64,000 nt of DNA from an uncultured Duncaniella sp. (GCA_910578615.1 CAJTRI010000003.1:124465-188464), one strand, 5' to 3'. Positions 17,029 to 26,588 are shown, numbered from the stretch's first letter. Made by a program: numbers and translations. Notes: generated from the sequence alone by a model not told the origin.

Positions 17029-18396
17029 ATGCGAAAGATTCTCATCACCTTGCTGCTTGCCGTATTGTCAATGACGGCCATAGCCGCCGACCAGCTTGTC
17101 TATATGCTACGTCTTGATGACGAGATCGGGTCGAGTACATGGCGCTACACGCGCGAGGCCTTACGCGAGGCTCGCGAGATGGAGGCCGATATCCTTGTAG
17201 TGCATCTCAATACTTACGGCGGGTCGGTGGTTCATGCCGACTCAATACGCACCTCTCTGATGAATTTCGAGCGTCCGGTGGTGGCCTTTGTAGACAATAA
17301 CGCGGCTTCTGCCGGTGCGCTTATCGCACTTGCCTGTGACACGGTGTATATGCGTCCCGGTTCATCGATGGGGGCTGCCACGGTGGTCAACGGAAGTGAC
17401 GGGACGGCGATGCCTGACAAATACCAGTCGTATATGCGGGCCATGATGCGGGCCACGGCCGAACATCACGGACGTATCGTCGGAGCGGACTCTGCTCTCA
17501 AATGGCGCCGAGACCCGATTATTGCCGAGGCTATGGTTGACAGCCGCGTGGTGGTTCCGGGACTGATAGACTCGACCCGTGTGTTGACCTTTACTCCTGA
17601 CGAGGCTTTGCGATGGGGATATGCTGACGGAAAGGCCGAAAGTGTCCGTGAGGTGCTTGACAAGCTTGATGTCAAGGTCTATGACATGGCAGAATATTCT
17701 CCCACATGGACTGACCGTCTGATAGGCTTCCTGACCAATCCTGCCATACAGGCAGTGCTTATAATGATAATAGTAGGTGGTATATATATGGAACTGCACA
17801 CTTCTGGTATGGGATTTCCGTCGGCCGCCGCGCTTATCGCCGCCGCGCTGTATTTCCTCCCGCTATATATCACCGGGATAGCCTCTCCGTGGATTATACT
17901 GCTCTTTATGAGCGGCATCGTGCTGATATTGTTGGAGTTGTTCGTGATTCCCGGCTTCGGTGTGACAGGTATCTCGGGTATAGTCTGCGTGTCGCTTGCG
18001 CTGATATTCGGGCTGATAGAGAACTACACATTCACGCTCACGCATGCAGATGCCGGATCGGTGTGGATGTCTCTTGCAATCTTTGCTGCCGGTATCTTGC
18101 TTGCCGTCGCGGCTATATGGTACCTTACATCGTCACACGGGCCTAAGTGGGTGCGCCGACACACCGACCTGACTACCGAATTGAAAGTCTCAGACGGCTT
18201 TGTGGGGGTTGATATGGCCCCGGCCGGGTATATAGGTTCTGAGGGTACGGCTGTCACTGACATGCGTCCTGCCGGAAAGGTAATGATCGGTGATGAGACG
18301 CTTGACGCCGTGGCAGTATCAGGGTTTATACATGCCGGTACACATGTCAGGGTCACGAAATATGAGAACGCCCAGATATATGTCAAAGAGGCATAG
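17029..18396 (+). CDS. NfeD-family membrane-bound serine protease
   Basis: 455 residues. A cleavable signal peptide (about 1-20) is followed by a ClpP-like protease domain (about 21-210) with Ser94 in NNAASAGALIALACD and Lys131 as the likely Ser-Lys dyad. Then come about five transmembrane helices (about 235-375) and a soluble OB-fold NfeD domain (about 390-455). The family (long-form NfeD, linked to stomatin and flotillin-like proteins) cleaves membrane or membrane-associated substrates and organises membrane microdomains. In this window it is next to a YbhN-like membrane protein and not to a stomatin gene. Confidence 0.9.
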   Translation: MRKILITLLLAVLSMTAIAADQLVYMLRLDDEIGSSTWRYTREALREAREMEADILVVHLNTYGGSVVHADSIRTSLMNFERPVVAFVDNNAASAGALIALACDTVYMRPGSSMGAATVVNGSDGTAMPDKYQSYMRAMMRATAEHHGRIVGADSALKWRRDPIIAEAMVDSRVVVPGLIDSTRVLTFTPDEALRWGYADGKAESVREVLDKLDVKVYDMAEYSPTWTDRLIGFLTNPAIQAVLIMIIVGGIYMELHTSGMGFPSAAALIAAALYFLPLYITGIASPWIILLFMSGIVLILLELFVIPGFGVTGISGIVCVSLALIFGLIENYTFTLTHADAGSVWMSLAIFAAGILLAVAAIWYLTSSHGPKWVRRHTDLTTELKVSDGFVGVDMAPAGYIGSEGTAVTDMRPAGKVMIGDETLDAVAVSGFIHAGTHVRVTKYENAQIYVKEA

Positions 18397-18410
18397 TGGT
18401 ACATTGGATT

Positions 18411-18443
18411 TTTGATAAGAGAACATAATAACTTATATTTTTG
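18411..18443 (+). promoter_or_regulatory. Promoter abutting the start of the membrane protein gene
   Basis: -33 TTTG at 18411-18414 and -7 TATTTTTG at 18436-18443, 21 bases apart. The -7 box ends 2 bases before the ATG at 18446, so the transcript would be leaderless or the true start lies further in. Confidence 0.7.
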
Positions 18444-18445
18444 CA

Positions 18446-19435
18446 ATGGCTGATTTTTGTGATAAATTAAAGTCTGGCGTATTATGGATTGTACGTTGGG
18501 ACAATAGGGTAGGAACTAAGATTATATTTATAGTAATGTGTTCCTTGTTTCTGATTTCTTGGTTCTCAGGTATTTTCAGGGTTCTGGGTAACAATCTCGG
18601 GTTGAACCAATGGGATTACATCGCATGTGTGATTGCTTTGTGTTCTATGTGCATGGCTATATTGACGTTCATATCCCAGCAGAACACCGAGAGAAACACC
18701 ATGAAGATTACTCCCAAAGGACAGATGGGGTTACTTATGGATTATGTACGCCATTTTTATACGAATATGGTCATAACACTTGCTATAGAACACAAAATGG
18801 ATGGGAAATATAAAAAGGCATACCCTTCGCAAGAACATTTGTTGAAACTTAAAGCCGACCTCGAAGCCCTGCATCCTGAGGCTTTTGTCCAGAACGAGGA
18901 GCAATATAAGCAGATTCACAATCTTTTGATTCTTATAAGAAATTATAACACAGAGGTTGATGTGGCAATCATGCACTTGACCGACAAATCGATCGACAAA
19001 GATGTCAAGAAGAGGTCTTTTGATACGCTACGCTTGAAACCCGGTCTTATTTCTGACCGTATAATGGAATGTATCGGAAATATATGGGGACGGGATGCGG
19101 AAAAATGCATGACAGCGTTGAGGGAGGATATTGTGGAAGAGGCATATAAGAGGGAAAATCTAAAATCAGATTCTGTAGAAGATGTGGCCAAGATGAACGA
19201 GATGATTAACGGGCTTGGGACATATTACTATGGAGAGAAACCGAATGAGGAAAATGGCAAGCCGCTGTCCGATAAATATCGGGACAACGGCTTTGTGAAG
19301 AATTTTTTCAGAGATGATCCTTCTATGTTTTACAAGCTTTTGAATGTCAATGTCAGAACGATGGTAGAGGGACGGAATTCGGAAGATTCACCTAAAATCA
19401 TGCTGATACCTTTCCACAACCACAGACTGAGATAG
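18446..19435 (+). CDS. Two-helix membrane protein with cytosolic helical domain, possible phage abortive-infection family
   Basis: 329 residues. Two transmembrane helices (about 25-45 and 57-77) are followed by a charged, helical cytoplasmic region beginning SQQNTERNTMKITPKGQ and containing LLMDYVRHFYTNMVITLAIE and LILIRNYNTEVDVAIMHL. This layout resembles the putative phage abortive-infection family (PF16872-like), but I am not certain. The gene is more AT-rich and uses more AAA and ATA codons than its neighbours, and it sits between two core genes, so it looks acquired. Its 3' end converges on the FAD oxidoreductase with only 9 bases between stops. Confidence 0.75.
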   Translation: MADFCDKLKSGVLWIVRWDNRVGTKIIFIVMCSLFLISWFSGIFRVLGNNLGLNQWDYIACVIALCSMCMAILTFISQQNTERNTMKITPKGQMGLLMDYVRHFYTNMVITLAIEHKMDGKYKKAYPSQEHLLKLKADLEALHPEAFVQNEEQYKQIHNLLILIRNYNTEVDVAIMHLTDKSIDKDVKKRSFDTLRLKPGLISDRIMECIGNIWGRDAEKCMTALREDIVEEAYKRENLKSDSVEDVAKMNEMINGLGTYYYGEKPNEENGKPLSDKYRDNGFVKNFFRDDPSMFYKLLNVNVRTMVEGRNSEDSPKIMLIPFHNHRLR

Positions 19436-19444
19436 CATCGCTTG

Positions 19445-21013
19445 TTAATGCAGGGTTTCGGCTATGGCAGAGGCACAACGGTCTCCGTCTATCGCGGCGG
19501 AGACTATTCCTCCTGCATATCCTGCACCTTCTCCGCAGGGATACAACCCGTGCACGGCGATATGTGCAAGGCTTTCCGGGTCGCGCGGTATGCGTACCGG
19601 CGACGATGTTCGGGTCTCGGCTCCTATGAGAACGGCCTCATGGGTGAGGAATCCACGGTTTTTGCTGTCAAAGTCCTTGAACGCTTGTTGTAAGCGGCGG
19701 GCGATTCCTCTTGGAAGGAGTCGGTCTATACGGGCGGGATGGATGCCCGGTGCATAGGATGTGGCCGGAAGGTCGGCAGACGGGCGTGATGTAACGAAGT
19801 CGTCCATGCGTTGTGCCGGAGCGTTCTGTGTATGTCCGGCATCTTCCCAAAAGGCCCGTTCGATGCGTTCCTGAAAATGCATCATCTTTAATATCCGGCT
19901 CTCGTCTGTCGCGCCATCGGGAATATCCTCGGGAAGAATCTCAACCACCATTCCCGAGTTGGCCCAGCGTGTGCCTCGGTTGGAGGGTGACATACCGTTG
20001 ACCACGAGCTGGCCGTCATCGTTAGCGGCTGGGATTATGAATCCTCCGGGACACATGCAGAACGAGTAGACCCCGCGATTGTCAACGCGTGTGAGCATGG
20101 TGTATTCGGCGGCGGGGAGATATTTTCCCCGGCCTTCGGCAGAGTGGTAGCGTAGACGGTCTATGAGCTGTTGGGGATGTTCGAGACGCACTCCGATTGC
20201 GAGGCCCTTGGGTTGTAGCTCTACATGGCGGGCAAACAGCATCCTGTAAACATCGCGTGCAGAGTGTCCCGTGGCAAGGATGACCGGGCCGTGAAACTCC
20301 TCGCCGGTAGTTGATACCGCTCCCGTGACATGCCCTTCTGGGCTGAAAATAATGTCGGTGACGCGTGTGCCGAACCTCACCTCGCCTCCGCAGCGGGTAA
20401 TGGTGGCACGGATTGACTTTATCACCTCGGGGAGCAGGTCGGTACCTATGTGGGGATGGGCATCGACAAGGATGTCCTCCGGGGCACCGTGCTGGGCGAG
20501 AATGTGGAGAATCTTGTCTACCGGGCCGCGTTTCTTGCTGCGGGTGTATAGTTTGCCGTCCGAGAACGCGCCGGCTCCCCCCTCGCCGAAGCAGTAGTTG
20601 GAGTCCGGGTCTATGATATTGTCTCGTGATATCCGGGCCATATCGATGCGGCGCGAGTCTACATCCTTGCCACGTTCAAGTATTATGGGCCTGATTCCTG
20701 ACTCTATAAGCCGCAGGGCGGCGAACAGACCTGCCGGCCCGGCGCCAACGATGACGGCCTGTCTGTCGGAGTCAACAGGACGGTAGTCGACCGGCCTGAC
20801 GAGGGATGTTGAAGACGGTTCCTCGTCAATCCATACGCGGAGTCCGAGATTTATCATCACCCTTTTCTGACGGGCGTCTATCGAACGTCGGGTCACAGCA
20901 ATATGACGGAGTCGGTTGGCGTCTGTTTCCAGATGGGTTGAGACGGCGGCTTGGAGGCGGAGTGGTTCCGCTGCGGTACGGGGATCTACCCGCATTTCTA
21001 TGTTTTCAATCAT
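19445..21013 (-). CDS. FAD-dependent oxidoreductase (COG2509-like)
   Basis: 522 residues. An N-terminal domain of about 85 residues with the pattern RRSIDARQKRVMINLGLRVWID is followed by a dinucleotide fold AVIVGAGPAGLFAALRL and ERGKDV, and later RFGTRVTDI, VILATGHSARDVYRML and the C-terminal FAD contact GLYPCGEGAGYAGGI. These fit the large uncharacterised FAD-dependent dehydrogenases of COG2509, whose substrate is unknown. It follows the MATE gene by 6 bases and is co-transcribed with it. Confidence 0.9.
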   Translation of the reverse strand: MIENIEMRVDPRTAAEPLRLQAAVSTHLETDANRLRHIAVTRRSIDARQKRVMINLGLRVWIDEEPSSTSLVRPVDYRPVDSDRQAVIVGAGPAGLFAALRLIESGIRPIILERGKDVDSRRIDMARISRDNIIDPDSNYCFGEGGAGAFSDGKLYTRSKKRGPVDKILHILAQHGAPEDILVDAHPHIGTDLLPEVIKSIRATITRCGGEVRFGTRVTDIIFSPEGHVTGAVSTTGEEFHGPVILATGHSARDVYRMLFARHVELQPKGLAIGVRLEHPQQLIDRLRYHSAEGRGKYLPAAEYTMLTRVDNRGVYSFCMCPGGFIIPAANDDGQLVVNGMSPSNRGTRWANSGMVVEILPEDIPDGATDESRILKMMHFQERIERAFWEDAGHTQNAPAQRMDDFVTSRPSADLPATSYAPGIHPARIDRLLPRGIARRLQQAFKDFDSKNRGFLTHEAVLIGAETRTSSPVRIPRDPESLAHIAVHGLYPCGEGAGYAGGIVSAAIDGDRCASAIAETLH

Positions 21014-21019
21014 TTGTAT

Positions 21020-22414
21020 TTATGCATTGGAGTGTGCTTCCTTGCGGAGTTCCATTTTGCACATCACATGACGCATCCACCACAGGAGTGTCACGAGGGC
21101 TGTGAAGAACGACAGAGAGTCTGCCGCAGCCATGGAGCCCCATACCCCGTCGATTCCCCATATCTTAGGGAAAAAGACGAGAAACGGCAAGAGAAGTACG
21201 AGCTGGCGTGTGAGAGACAGGAATATCGAGAGTCCGGGACGCCCTACGCTCTGGAAGAAGTTCTGAATCACTATTTGGCATCCCACCACGGGGTAGGCTA
21301 TGAAATATATGCGGAATCCTTCGCGTGAGATGGCTATGAGCCTTTCGTCAGTGGTGAACAGCCGGCTTACAGTGTCGGGAAACCCTTCGCTTATCACCCA
21401 TCCGGCAAACGTTATTGCCGCGCCGATCCAGATTCCCTTGCGCAGGGTGCTTTTCACGCGTTCGAAGTTTCCAGCGCCTATGTTGTAGCCGAGTATGGGC
21501 TGCATACCCTGCGTGACACCGAAGACTATCATCACGAAGAACATGGTGGTGCGGTTTATAATGCCGTAGGCTCCGACACATAGGTTACCGTCAGCCCCGC
21601 CCACATCGAGAAGGGCACGGTTGAGGAATATGACCACCACACAGGCGCAGACGTTCATCAGGAACGGAGAGAGTCCGATGGCGTAGATGCGCTTTACAAT
21701 CGGCCATGAGAGCCATCTGTTGCCGAGCTTGAAATGTATAGAGCTTGAACGAGACAGGAAGTGGGTCATCACCCACAGGCAGGCCACGGTCTGTCCGGCC
21801 ACTGTGGCCCATGCCGCACCCGTTATGCCCCATTCGAGTCTGAATATGAATATAGGGGCGAGGACGATGTTGACAGCGACCGATAGGAGGGCTGATATCA
21901 TGGCCTTTCGCGGATAGCCTGTGGCGCGCATGAGATTGTTAAGCCCTATGAAGATGAAGGCTATCGGTGTGCCCCATATGATGATTTCCATGAACTCGCG
22001 GGCATAGACAATGGTCTCGTCCGTCGCGCCGAAGAAATAGAGGATCTGGTCGAGGTAGATGAGGGCGAGGCCGCCGAACACTACGGCATGGATTAGACAC
22101 AGTGAGAAGACGTTGTTTACCACGTCGGTGGCCCGTGCATAGTTTTTCTGTCCGAGGAATATTGAAGAGATGGTGGCGCCACCTGCAGCTATGAGCATAC
22201 AGAAGGCTGCGACGAGGTTCATCAGCGGGAATGTGATGGCGAGTCCGGCGATGGCCATGGCTCCTACTCCCCGTCCGATGAAGATGGAATCGACGATGTT
22301 GTAGAGAGATGTGGCTACGCTGGCTATGATGGCAGGTACGGAGTATTGGGCCAAAAGGCGCCCGATTGATTTCTGACCGAGATCCTCGGTTGAAGAACTT
22401 GCGCTTACTTCCAT
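21020..22414 (-). CDS. MATE family efflux transporter
   Basis: 464 residues with about 12 transmembrane helices. The N-terminal LLAQYSVPAIIASVATSLYNIVDSIFIGRGVG and the repeated half beginning IGLSPFLMNVCACVVVIFLNRAL are typical of the DinF/NorM-like MATE family, sodium- or proton-driven exporters of cationic compounds. It has a clear promoter (22444-22473) and is followed by the FAD oxidoreductase in the same transcript. Confidence 0.92.
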   Translation of the reverse strand: MEVSASSSTEDLGQKSIGRLLAQYSVPAIIASVATSLYNIVDSIFIGRGVGAMAIAGLAITFPLMNLVAAFCMLIAAGGATISSIFLGQKNYARATDVVNNVFSLCLIHAVVFGGLALIYLDQILYFFGATDETIVYAREFMEIIIWGTPIAFIFIGLNNLMRATGYPRKAMISALLSVAVNIVLAPIFIFRLEWGITGAAWATVAGQTVACLWVMTHFLSRSSSIHFKLGNRWLSWPIVKRIYAIGLSPFLMNVCACVVVIFLNRALLDVGGADGNLCVGAYGIINRTTMFFVMIVFGVTQGMQPILGYNIGAGNFERVKSTLRKGIWIGAAITFAGWVISEGFPDTVSRLFTTDERLIAISREGFRIYFIAYPVVGCQIVIQNFFQSVGRPGLSIFLSLTRQLVLLLPFLVFFPKIWGIDGVWGSMAAADSLSFFTALVTLLWWMRHVMCKMELRKEAHSNA

Positions 22415-22443
22415 AAAAGGAGGGATGGATTTGGTTCAAGATG

Positions 22444-22473
22444 CAAAATTACTCAAATTCCATGAAAGAACAA
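22444..22473 (-). promoter_or_regulatory. Promoter of MATE-oxidoreductase operon
   Basis: Minus-strand -7 TAATTTTG at 22451-22444 and -33 TTG at 22473-22471, 19 bases apart. Confidence 0.72.
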
Positions 22474-22529
22474 TGCACGTTGTTATTCTACATGGGCCGT
22501 GTTCTTCCCGGCGGGTGTGGAACACCATC

Positions 22530-23054
22530 TTACTCAGTGAATCTGTCCGTGGTATTCAACGCGTTGATAATCGAGGCCGCTGTCACCGATGTGAAGGCTG
22601 CGGTGACGCGGAGGTCTGGACTGACGATATAGATCCGGGGGATGCCTGTATTGGCGAAGAGATTGTATATGCGTCGGTCTGGTTGTGGGGAATAAGGGAG
22701 AGTAAGTCCTGTCGATGACCAGTATCGTGAGATGGAGGCCTCATCCTCCTCCCGGGCTATACAGAGAAATTCCACGTCCATTTCCAGCGATGAGCAGGTA
22801 TCACTTGCCTTCTGTATTTCAGGGAGTTCGTGTCGGCAGTCGGCACAGTCGGTGTTGAAGAATGTGATGACGGCTTGCTTTCCTTTGATGGAGGAGGAGG
22901 AGACCTCATTTCCTTCCGAGGTGGTCACGCAGAAGTCAGGCAACAGGCTGCCTGTGGGAAGTGACCATTCGGCAGGAGTGTCATCATCGATACATCCGGT
23001 GAGTATGGCGGCAAGAAACGATGTCAGCAGAAGGTGGCGGAAACAGAACGGCAT
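22530..23054 (-). CDS. Thioredoxin-like (TlpA/ResA-type) lipoprotein
   Basis: 174 residues. Lipobox Cys21 (LTGC) is followed by IDDD; then a thioredoxin fold with FFNTDCADCRHELPEI, active cysteines Cys70 and Cys73, and the cis-Pro region NTGIPRIYIV. Such proteins act as envelope thiol-disulfide exchangers. The CADC dipeptide differs from the CGPC of cytosolic thioredoxin and may favour a specific partner. It lies downstream of fabF, with a strong hairpin between. Confidence 0.9.
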   Translation of the reverse strand: MPFCFRHLLLTSFLAAILTGCIDDDTPAEWSLPTGSLLPDFCVTTSEGNEVSSSSIKGKQAVITFFNTDCADCRHELPEIQKASDTCSSLEMDVEFLCIAREEDEASISRYWSSTGLTLPYSPQPDRRIYNLFANTGIPRIYIVSPDLRVTAAFTSVTAASIINALNTTDRFTE

Positions 23055-23084
23055 AGGACATGTTTTAGGTTTGATTGATATATT

Positions 23085-23120
23085 GCAAGGGCGCTATATC
23101 AATCCATATAGCGCCCTTGC
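23085..23120 (-). terminator. Hairpin after fabF
   Basis: A perfect 15-bp stem (23085-23099 with 23106-23120) with a 6-base loop between fabF and the thioredoxin-like gene. The minus-strand tail is not T-rich, so termination may be partial. Confidence 0.6.
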
Positions 23121-23155
23121 GATAGGTCGGAGGTTCCGGCCGTGTTATTGGATGC

Positions 23156-24424
23156 TTATTCCTCGTAACGCTTTACAATCACGGTGGCGTTGTGGCCGCC
23201 GAAGCCGAAGGAGTTGGAGAGTGCCGCGCGCACGGGACGCTCCTGGGCCTTGTTGAAAGTGAAGTTGAGTGAATAATCGATGTTTTCGTCTTCGTCGCCA
23301 TCTTCGTGGTTGATGGTGGGGGGGACGATGCCGTTCTTGCAGGCGAGTACGGAGAACATGGCTTCGAGAGCGCCTGTCGCACCGAGAAGGTGGCCTGTCA
23401 TCGATTTTGTCGAGCTGATGTTGAGCTTGTGGGCCTGTTCGCCGAAGAGTTCCGCGATGGCTTTTACCTCTGAAATATCACCCACGGGGGTCGATGTGCC
23501 GTGAACGTTTATGTAGTCGATATCCCCGGGTGTCATGCCTGCGTCTTCGAGGGCGTTCTTCATGGCGAGTTTTGCTCCGAGACCTTCGGGATGTGTGGCT
23601 GTGAGGTGGTATGCGTCTGCGCTCATGCCTCCGCCGGCAACCTCGGCATAGATCTTGGCACCACGGGCTTTGGCGTGTTCGAGTTCTTCAAGAACGAGCA
23701 CCACAGAACCTTCGCCCATCACGAAGCCGTCACGTGACGCGCTGAACGGGCGTGACGCGGTCTCGGGGCTGTCGTTGCGGGTGGAGAGGGCGTGCATGGA
23801 GTTGAAGCCGCCCACACCTGCGGGATAGATGGCGGCTTCGGCACCGCCGGTCACGATGGCATCGGCCTTACCGAGACGGATGAGGTTGAACGCGTCGATA
23901 ATAGCGTTGTTGGATGATGCACATGCTGAAACCACACCGAAGTTGGGGCCGTGGAACTCATATTCCATCGATATGTGTCCGGAAGCAATGTCGGCAATCA
24001 TCTTGGGGATGAAGAAGGGGTTGTATTTCGGCCCTTGTTCCTTGCCGTTGACGGCATAATAGCCGGCTTCTTCCTCGAATGTGTGAAGACCGCCGATACC
24101 TGCGGCGACGATTACGCCTACACGGTCACGGTCAAGGCCGGGAGCCTCTTCCAGCCCTGAGTCGGCAACGGCCTGACGGGCTGCCACGATGCCATATTGT
24201 GCATATAGGTCGAGCTGGCGGAGTTTTTTGCGGTCAAAGTGGTCGGCTGCGTTATAGTCCTTTACCTCGCAGGCAAACTGGGTTTTGAATTTTGAGGCGT
24301 CGAAATGTGTGATAGGTGCGGCGCCGCTCTTTCCGGCTACGGCGTTGAGCCATGTGGTCTCAACATCGTTGCCTATCGGGGTGATGGCACCGAGTCCGGT
24401 GACAACTACTCGTTTTAATTCCAT
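23156..24424 (-). CDS. fabF: 3-oxoacyl-[acyl-carrier-protein] synthase II
   Basis: 422 residues. KAS II elongates acyl-ACP with malonyl-ACP in type II fatty acid synthesis. The catalytic cysteine is Cys168 in VVSACASSNNAI, with His308 in INVHGTSTP, Lys340, and His345 in KSMTGHLLGATGALE. Start and length fit the family (about 415). It follows acpP, its carrier substrate, with a hairpin in the 198-base gap between them. Confidence 0.97.
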   Translation of the reverse strand: MELKRVVVTGLGAITPIGNDVETTWLNAVAGKSGAAPITHFDASKFKTQFACEVKDYNAADHFDRKKLRQLDLYAQYGIVAARQAVADSGLEEAPGLDRDRVGVIVAAGIGGLHTFEEEAGYYAVNGKEQGPKYNPFFIPKMIADIASGHISMEYEFHGPNFGVVSACASSNNAIIDAFNLIRLGKADAIVTGGAEAAIYPAGVGGFNSMHALSTRNDSPETASRPFSASRDGFVMGEGSVVLVLEELEHAKARGAKIYAEVAGGGMSADAYHLTATHPEGLGAKLAMKNALEDAGMTPGDIDYINVHGTSTPVGDISEVKAIAELFGEQAHKLNISSTKSMTGHLLGATGALEAMFSVLACKNGIVPPTINHEDGDEDENIDYSLNFTFNKAQERPVRAALSNSFGFGGHNATVIVKRYEE

Positions 24425-24499
24425 AAAAATAGAGGATTGATTGGCTGACGAACCGGGATGTGGATGTGTTGTTATGCCGGTCGCAGGATTAATAAGTTT

Positions 24500-24532
24500 A
24501 AGGCTCCACCGCGCCGAGGCGTGTGGAGCCTT
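24500..24532 (-). terminator. Hairpin between acpP and fabF
   Basis: A 10-bp perfect stem (24500-24509 with 24523-24532) with further inner GC pairing. It lies in the acpP-fabF gap and probably lets most transcripts stop after acpP, giving more carrier protein than enzyme. Confidence 0.6.
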
Positions 24533-24622
24533 TAGAGGGTGGTCTGATCCGTAATGCCTGTTGCCGTCAATGTGGAATGAGTAAGACGGTGACCTGCTAC
24601 GGAAAAAAGATTGACCTGTCGA

Positions 24623-24859
24623 TTAGTTCTGGGCTTTCTCGATGTAGGAGATAGCGTCGGCAACAGTCTTGATGCCTTCTGCCTGGTCATCGGGGATAGT
24701 GATGCCAAACTCCTTCTCAAACTCCATGATGAGTTCTACGGTGTCGAGGCTGTCAGCGCCAAGATCCTTGGTGAATTCTGCGGTTTCGGTTACTTCGTTC
24801 TCATCAACACCGAGCTTATCTACGATGATAGCTTTAACTCGTTCTGTAATTTCAGACAT
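24623..24859 (-). CDS. acpP: Acyl carrier protein
   Basis: 78 acidic residues, the usual length. The 4'-phosphopantetheine site is Ser37 in DLGADSLDTVELIM. It carries growing acyl chains in fatty acid synthesis and is partner of the FabF encoded just downstream. Confidence 0.97.
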   Translation of the reverse strand: MSEITERVKAIIVDKLGVDENEVTETAEFTKDLGADSLDTVELIMEFEKEFGITIPDDQAEGIKTVADAISYIEKAQN

Positions 24860-25173
24860 AGTAGTTTAAAGAGTTTTGATTAGTATTATCTTATTCGTGT
24901 GGCGAACTTCGTAAATTCGCGGTGCAAAGTAACAAAATTTTTCGCAATTAATAAAGTTTTAAACGTATAAAGTTGTTAATAGGGCTTGTTTTTCCTGAAA
25001 TTTGTCCTATTTTTCGCCGTTATCACCCTGTTTTTTTAACAATCTTTGTATAAAACAGTTGTGACGGAATAATTGTTGGATTTTGTATGGAAGGGCTTTT
25101 TATTTGGCGGTGTCAATTAAAATGCCCAACTTTGATGTCATAAATTTGTCAAACTATAATTTTTAGTCTCAAT
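24860..25173. other. Divergent intergenic region acpP / DUF3298 gene
   Basis: This 314-base AT-rich gap holds promoters for both sides. On the minus strand TTACTTTG at 24932-24925 is one base off the -7 consensus and suits acpP. On the plus strand TAAATTTG at 25141-25148 is a perfect -7 box for the lipoprotein gene. I see no open frame or RNA gene in it. Confidence 0.6.
25141..25148 (+). promoter_or_regulatory. -7 promoter element TAAATTTG
   Basis: Perfect TAnnTTTG match 25 bases before the ATG at 25174; no good -33 element at the expected spacing. Confidence 0.55.
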
Positions 25174-26016
25174 ATGAAAAGATTATCACTGGCTTTCCCT
25201 GTCGCGGCATGTCTGCTCGTTCTTAATGCCTGCGGGAACGGAGAGAAAAAAACAGATGTTTCTGAGATAGATGAATTTGAGGTCTGCCAGACCATCAAGA
25301 CGGCTGAACGCAACTACAAGATAGAGATGGATGCAGACACAATGTATCTTGATCTCTACACGTCCGTACAGTGGCCTACCAAGCTCGGAGGCGCTGATAT
25401 ATCAGTGCTTCAAGATTCGCTGCTTAGATATTGTTATGCCGACACGGCGCGTCGTGATGTCAACGATATGATATATTCGTTTCTTGACAATACCTCCGTG
25501 TTTGACGACATGCCCGGAAAAAAGAATATCGTCAGGGTTGACTCGATACCTGACGGGGACAATGTGCGCAGCTGCTTTTCAAGCGTGACTGCCACAGTCA
25601 TGGAGATAACGGAGAATATGGCCACCTATCAGGTCACCTTGTCGTCATATCTCGGAGGTGCCCATCCCTATACGGCTATACACCCGTTCACTTATGACCT
25701 GCGTAACGCTCGTGTGTTGTCGCTATCAGACATTCTCACACCTGCCGGGGCTGACTCCGTGATGCCTGTGATTCGCACCGCGCTTGCCCGCCAGCTGGAA
25801 GTGCCGGAGAACCGTCTTGAACAGGCCGGTATCTTTACTTCGCAGTTCGTGCATCCGGGCCAGCCTTATATAAGCGGCAATGTGCTGTATTTCCATTATA
25901 ATCCTTACGAGATAGCTCCCTATTCGGCCGGTATGATAGATGTGGCCGTGTATCCTTATGAGGTGAGTGCCTGGCTAAAACCCGATGCAAGGGAACTTAT
26001 GGAGGGAAATTATTAG
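25174..26016 (+). CDS. DUF3298 / RsiV-like lipoprotein
   Basis: 280 residues. Lipobox Cys20 (LNAC). The C-terminal two-thirds carry the DUF3298 pattern: YQVTLSSYLGGAHPYTA, then LSLSDILTP and a terminal FHYNPYEIAPYSAGMIDVAV. The same fold is found in the anti-sigma factor RsiV and in PdaC-like proteins, where it binds lysozyme or peptidoglycan. Here there is no anti-sigma or transmembrane segment, so an envelope-binding role is the most that can be inferred. The next gene starts 13 bases downstream. Confidence 0.87.
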   Translation: MKRLSLAFPVAACLLVLNACGNGEKKTDVSEIDEFEVCQTIKTAERNYKIEMDADTMYLDLYTSVQWPTKLGGADISVLQDSLLRYCYADTARRDVNDMIYSFLDNTSVFDDMPGKKNIVRVDSIPDGDNVRSCFSSVTATVMEITENMATYQVTLSSYLGGAHPYTAIHPFTYDLRNARVLSLSDILTPAGADSVMPVIRTALARQLEVPENRLEQAGIFTSQFVHPGQPYISGNVLYFHYNPYEIAPYSAGMIDVAVYPYEVSAWLKPDARELMEGNY

Positions 26017-26029
26017 GAGATTGTACGGA

Positions 26030-26575
26030 ATGAGAGAGTTCAACGAGATACAGACTGTCAAGAGGCGGTTTTTCGCGATGCGCAACGGCATAGTGGCTGA
26101 CACTCTGCGTCGGACAATGCCTGAATACAAGATGGTGTTCGGACTTAATCTGCCTCAGATTATCGATATCGCTGCCGAGACCGGGCCGTCACGCTGTCTT
26201 GCCGACGCGCTTTGGTCAGACCGCAGGACACGTGAGAGTATGCTGCTCGCGCCTATGCTTTATCCCCGTGAGGAGGTGGATATTACGATGGCGAGACGCA
26301 TGGTCGAGGAAGTCCTTACGCCGGAGATTGCCGATATATTGTGTCACCGTCTGTTGCGTCATAGGCCGTTTGCACGCAGTCTGGCTATGGAGAAGGTGAC
26401 TTCGGCTTCCGACATGGAGCGTTACACGGCCTTCCGTCTGTTGTTCAACCTTCTGCCTGAGGGTGCGTCCGAAGTGCGTCCGTTCGCCGAGGCGGAGTTT
26501 GCCTCTGAGTGCCGGATGACCCGCGCTCTGACCCGCGCTTTGATTGACGAGATAGACTTCCTTACAGAGGAATAG
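26030..26575 (+). CDS. AlkD-like / helical-repeat protein of unknown function
   Basis: 181 residues from ATG 26030; the frame is open upstream to 25985, but that would overlap the preceding gene, and AGGAG lies at 26013-26017 just upstream of 26030. The protein is all-helical, with FGLNLPQIIDIAAETGPSRCLADALWSDRRTRESMLLAPML, resembling the HEAT-like repeats of DNA alkylation repair (AlkD-type) proteins in Bacteroidales. It is shorter than AlkD (about 230) and I cannot point to the base-binding residues, so a DNA repair function is tentative. Confidence 0.78.
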   Translation: MREFNEIQTVKRRFFAMRNGIVADTLRRTMPEYKMVFGLNLPQIIDIAAETGPSRCLADALWSDRRTRESMLLAPMLYPREEVDITMARRMVEEVLTPEIADILCHRLLRHRPFARSLAMEKVTSASDMERYTAFRLLFNLLPEGASEVRPFAEAEFASECRMTRALTRALIDEIDFLTEE

Positions 26576-26588
26576 GCATATAGACAGC

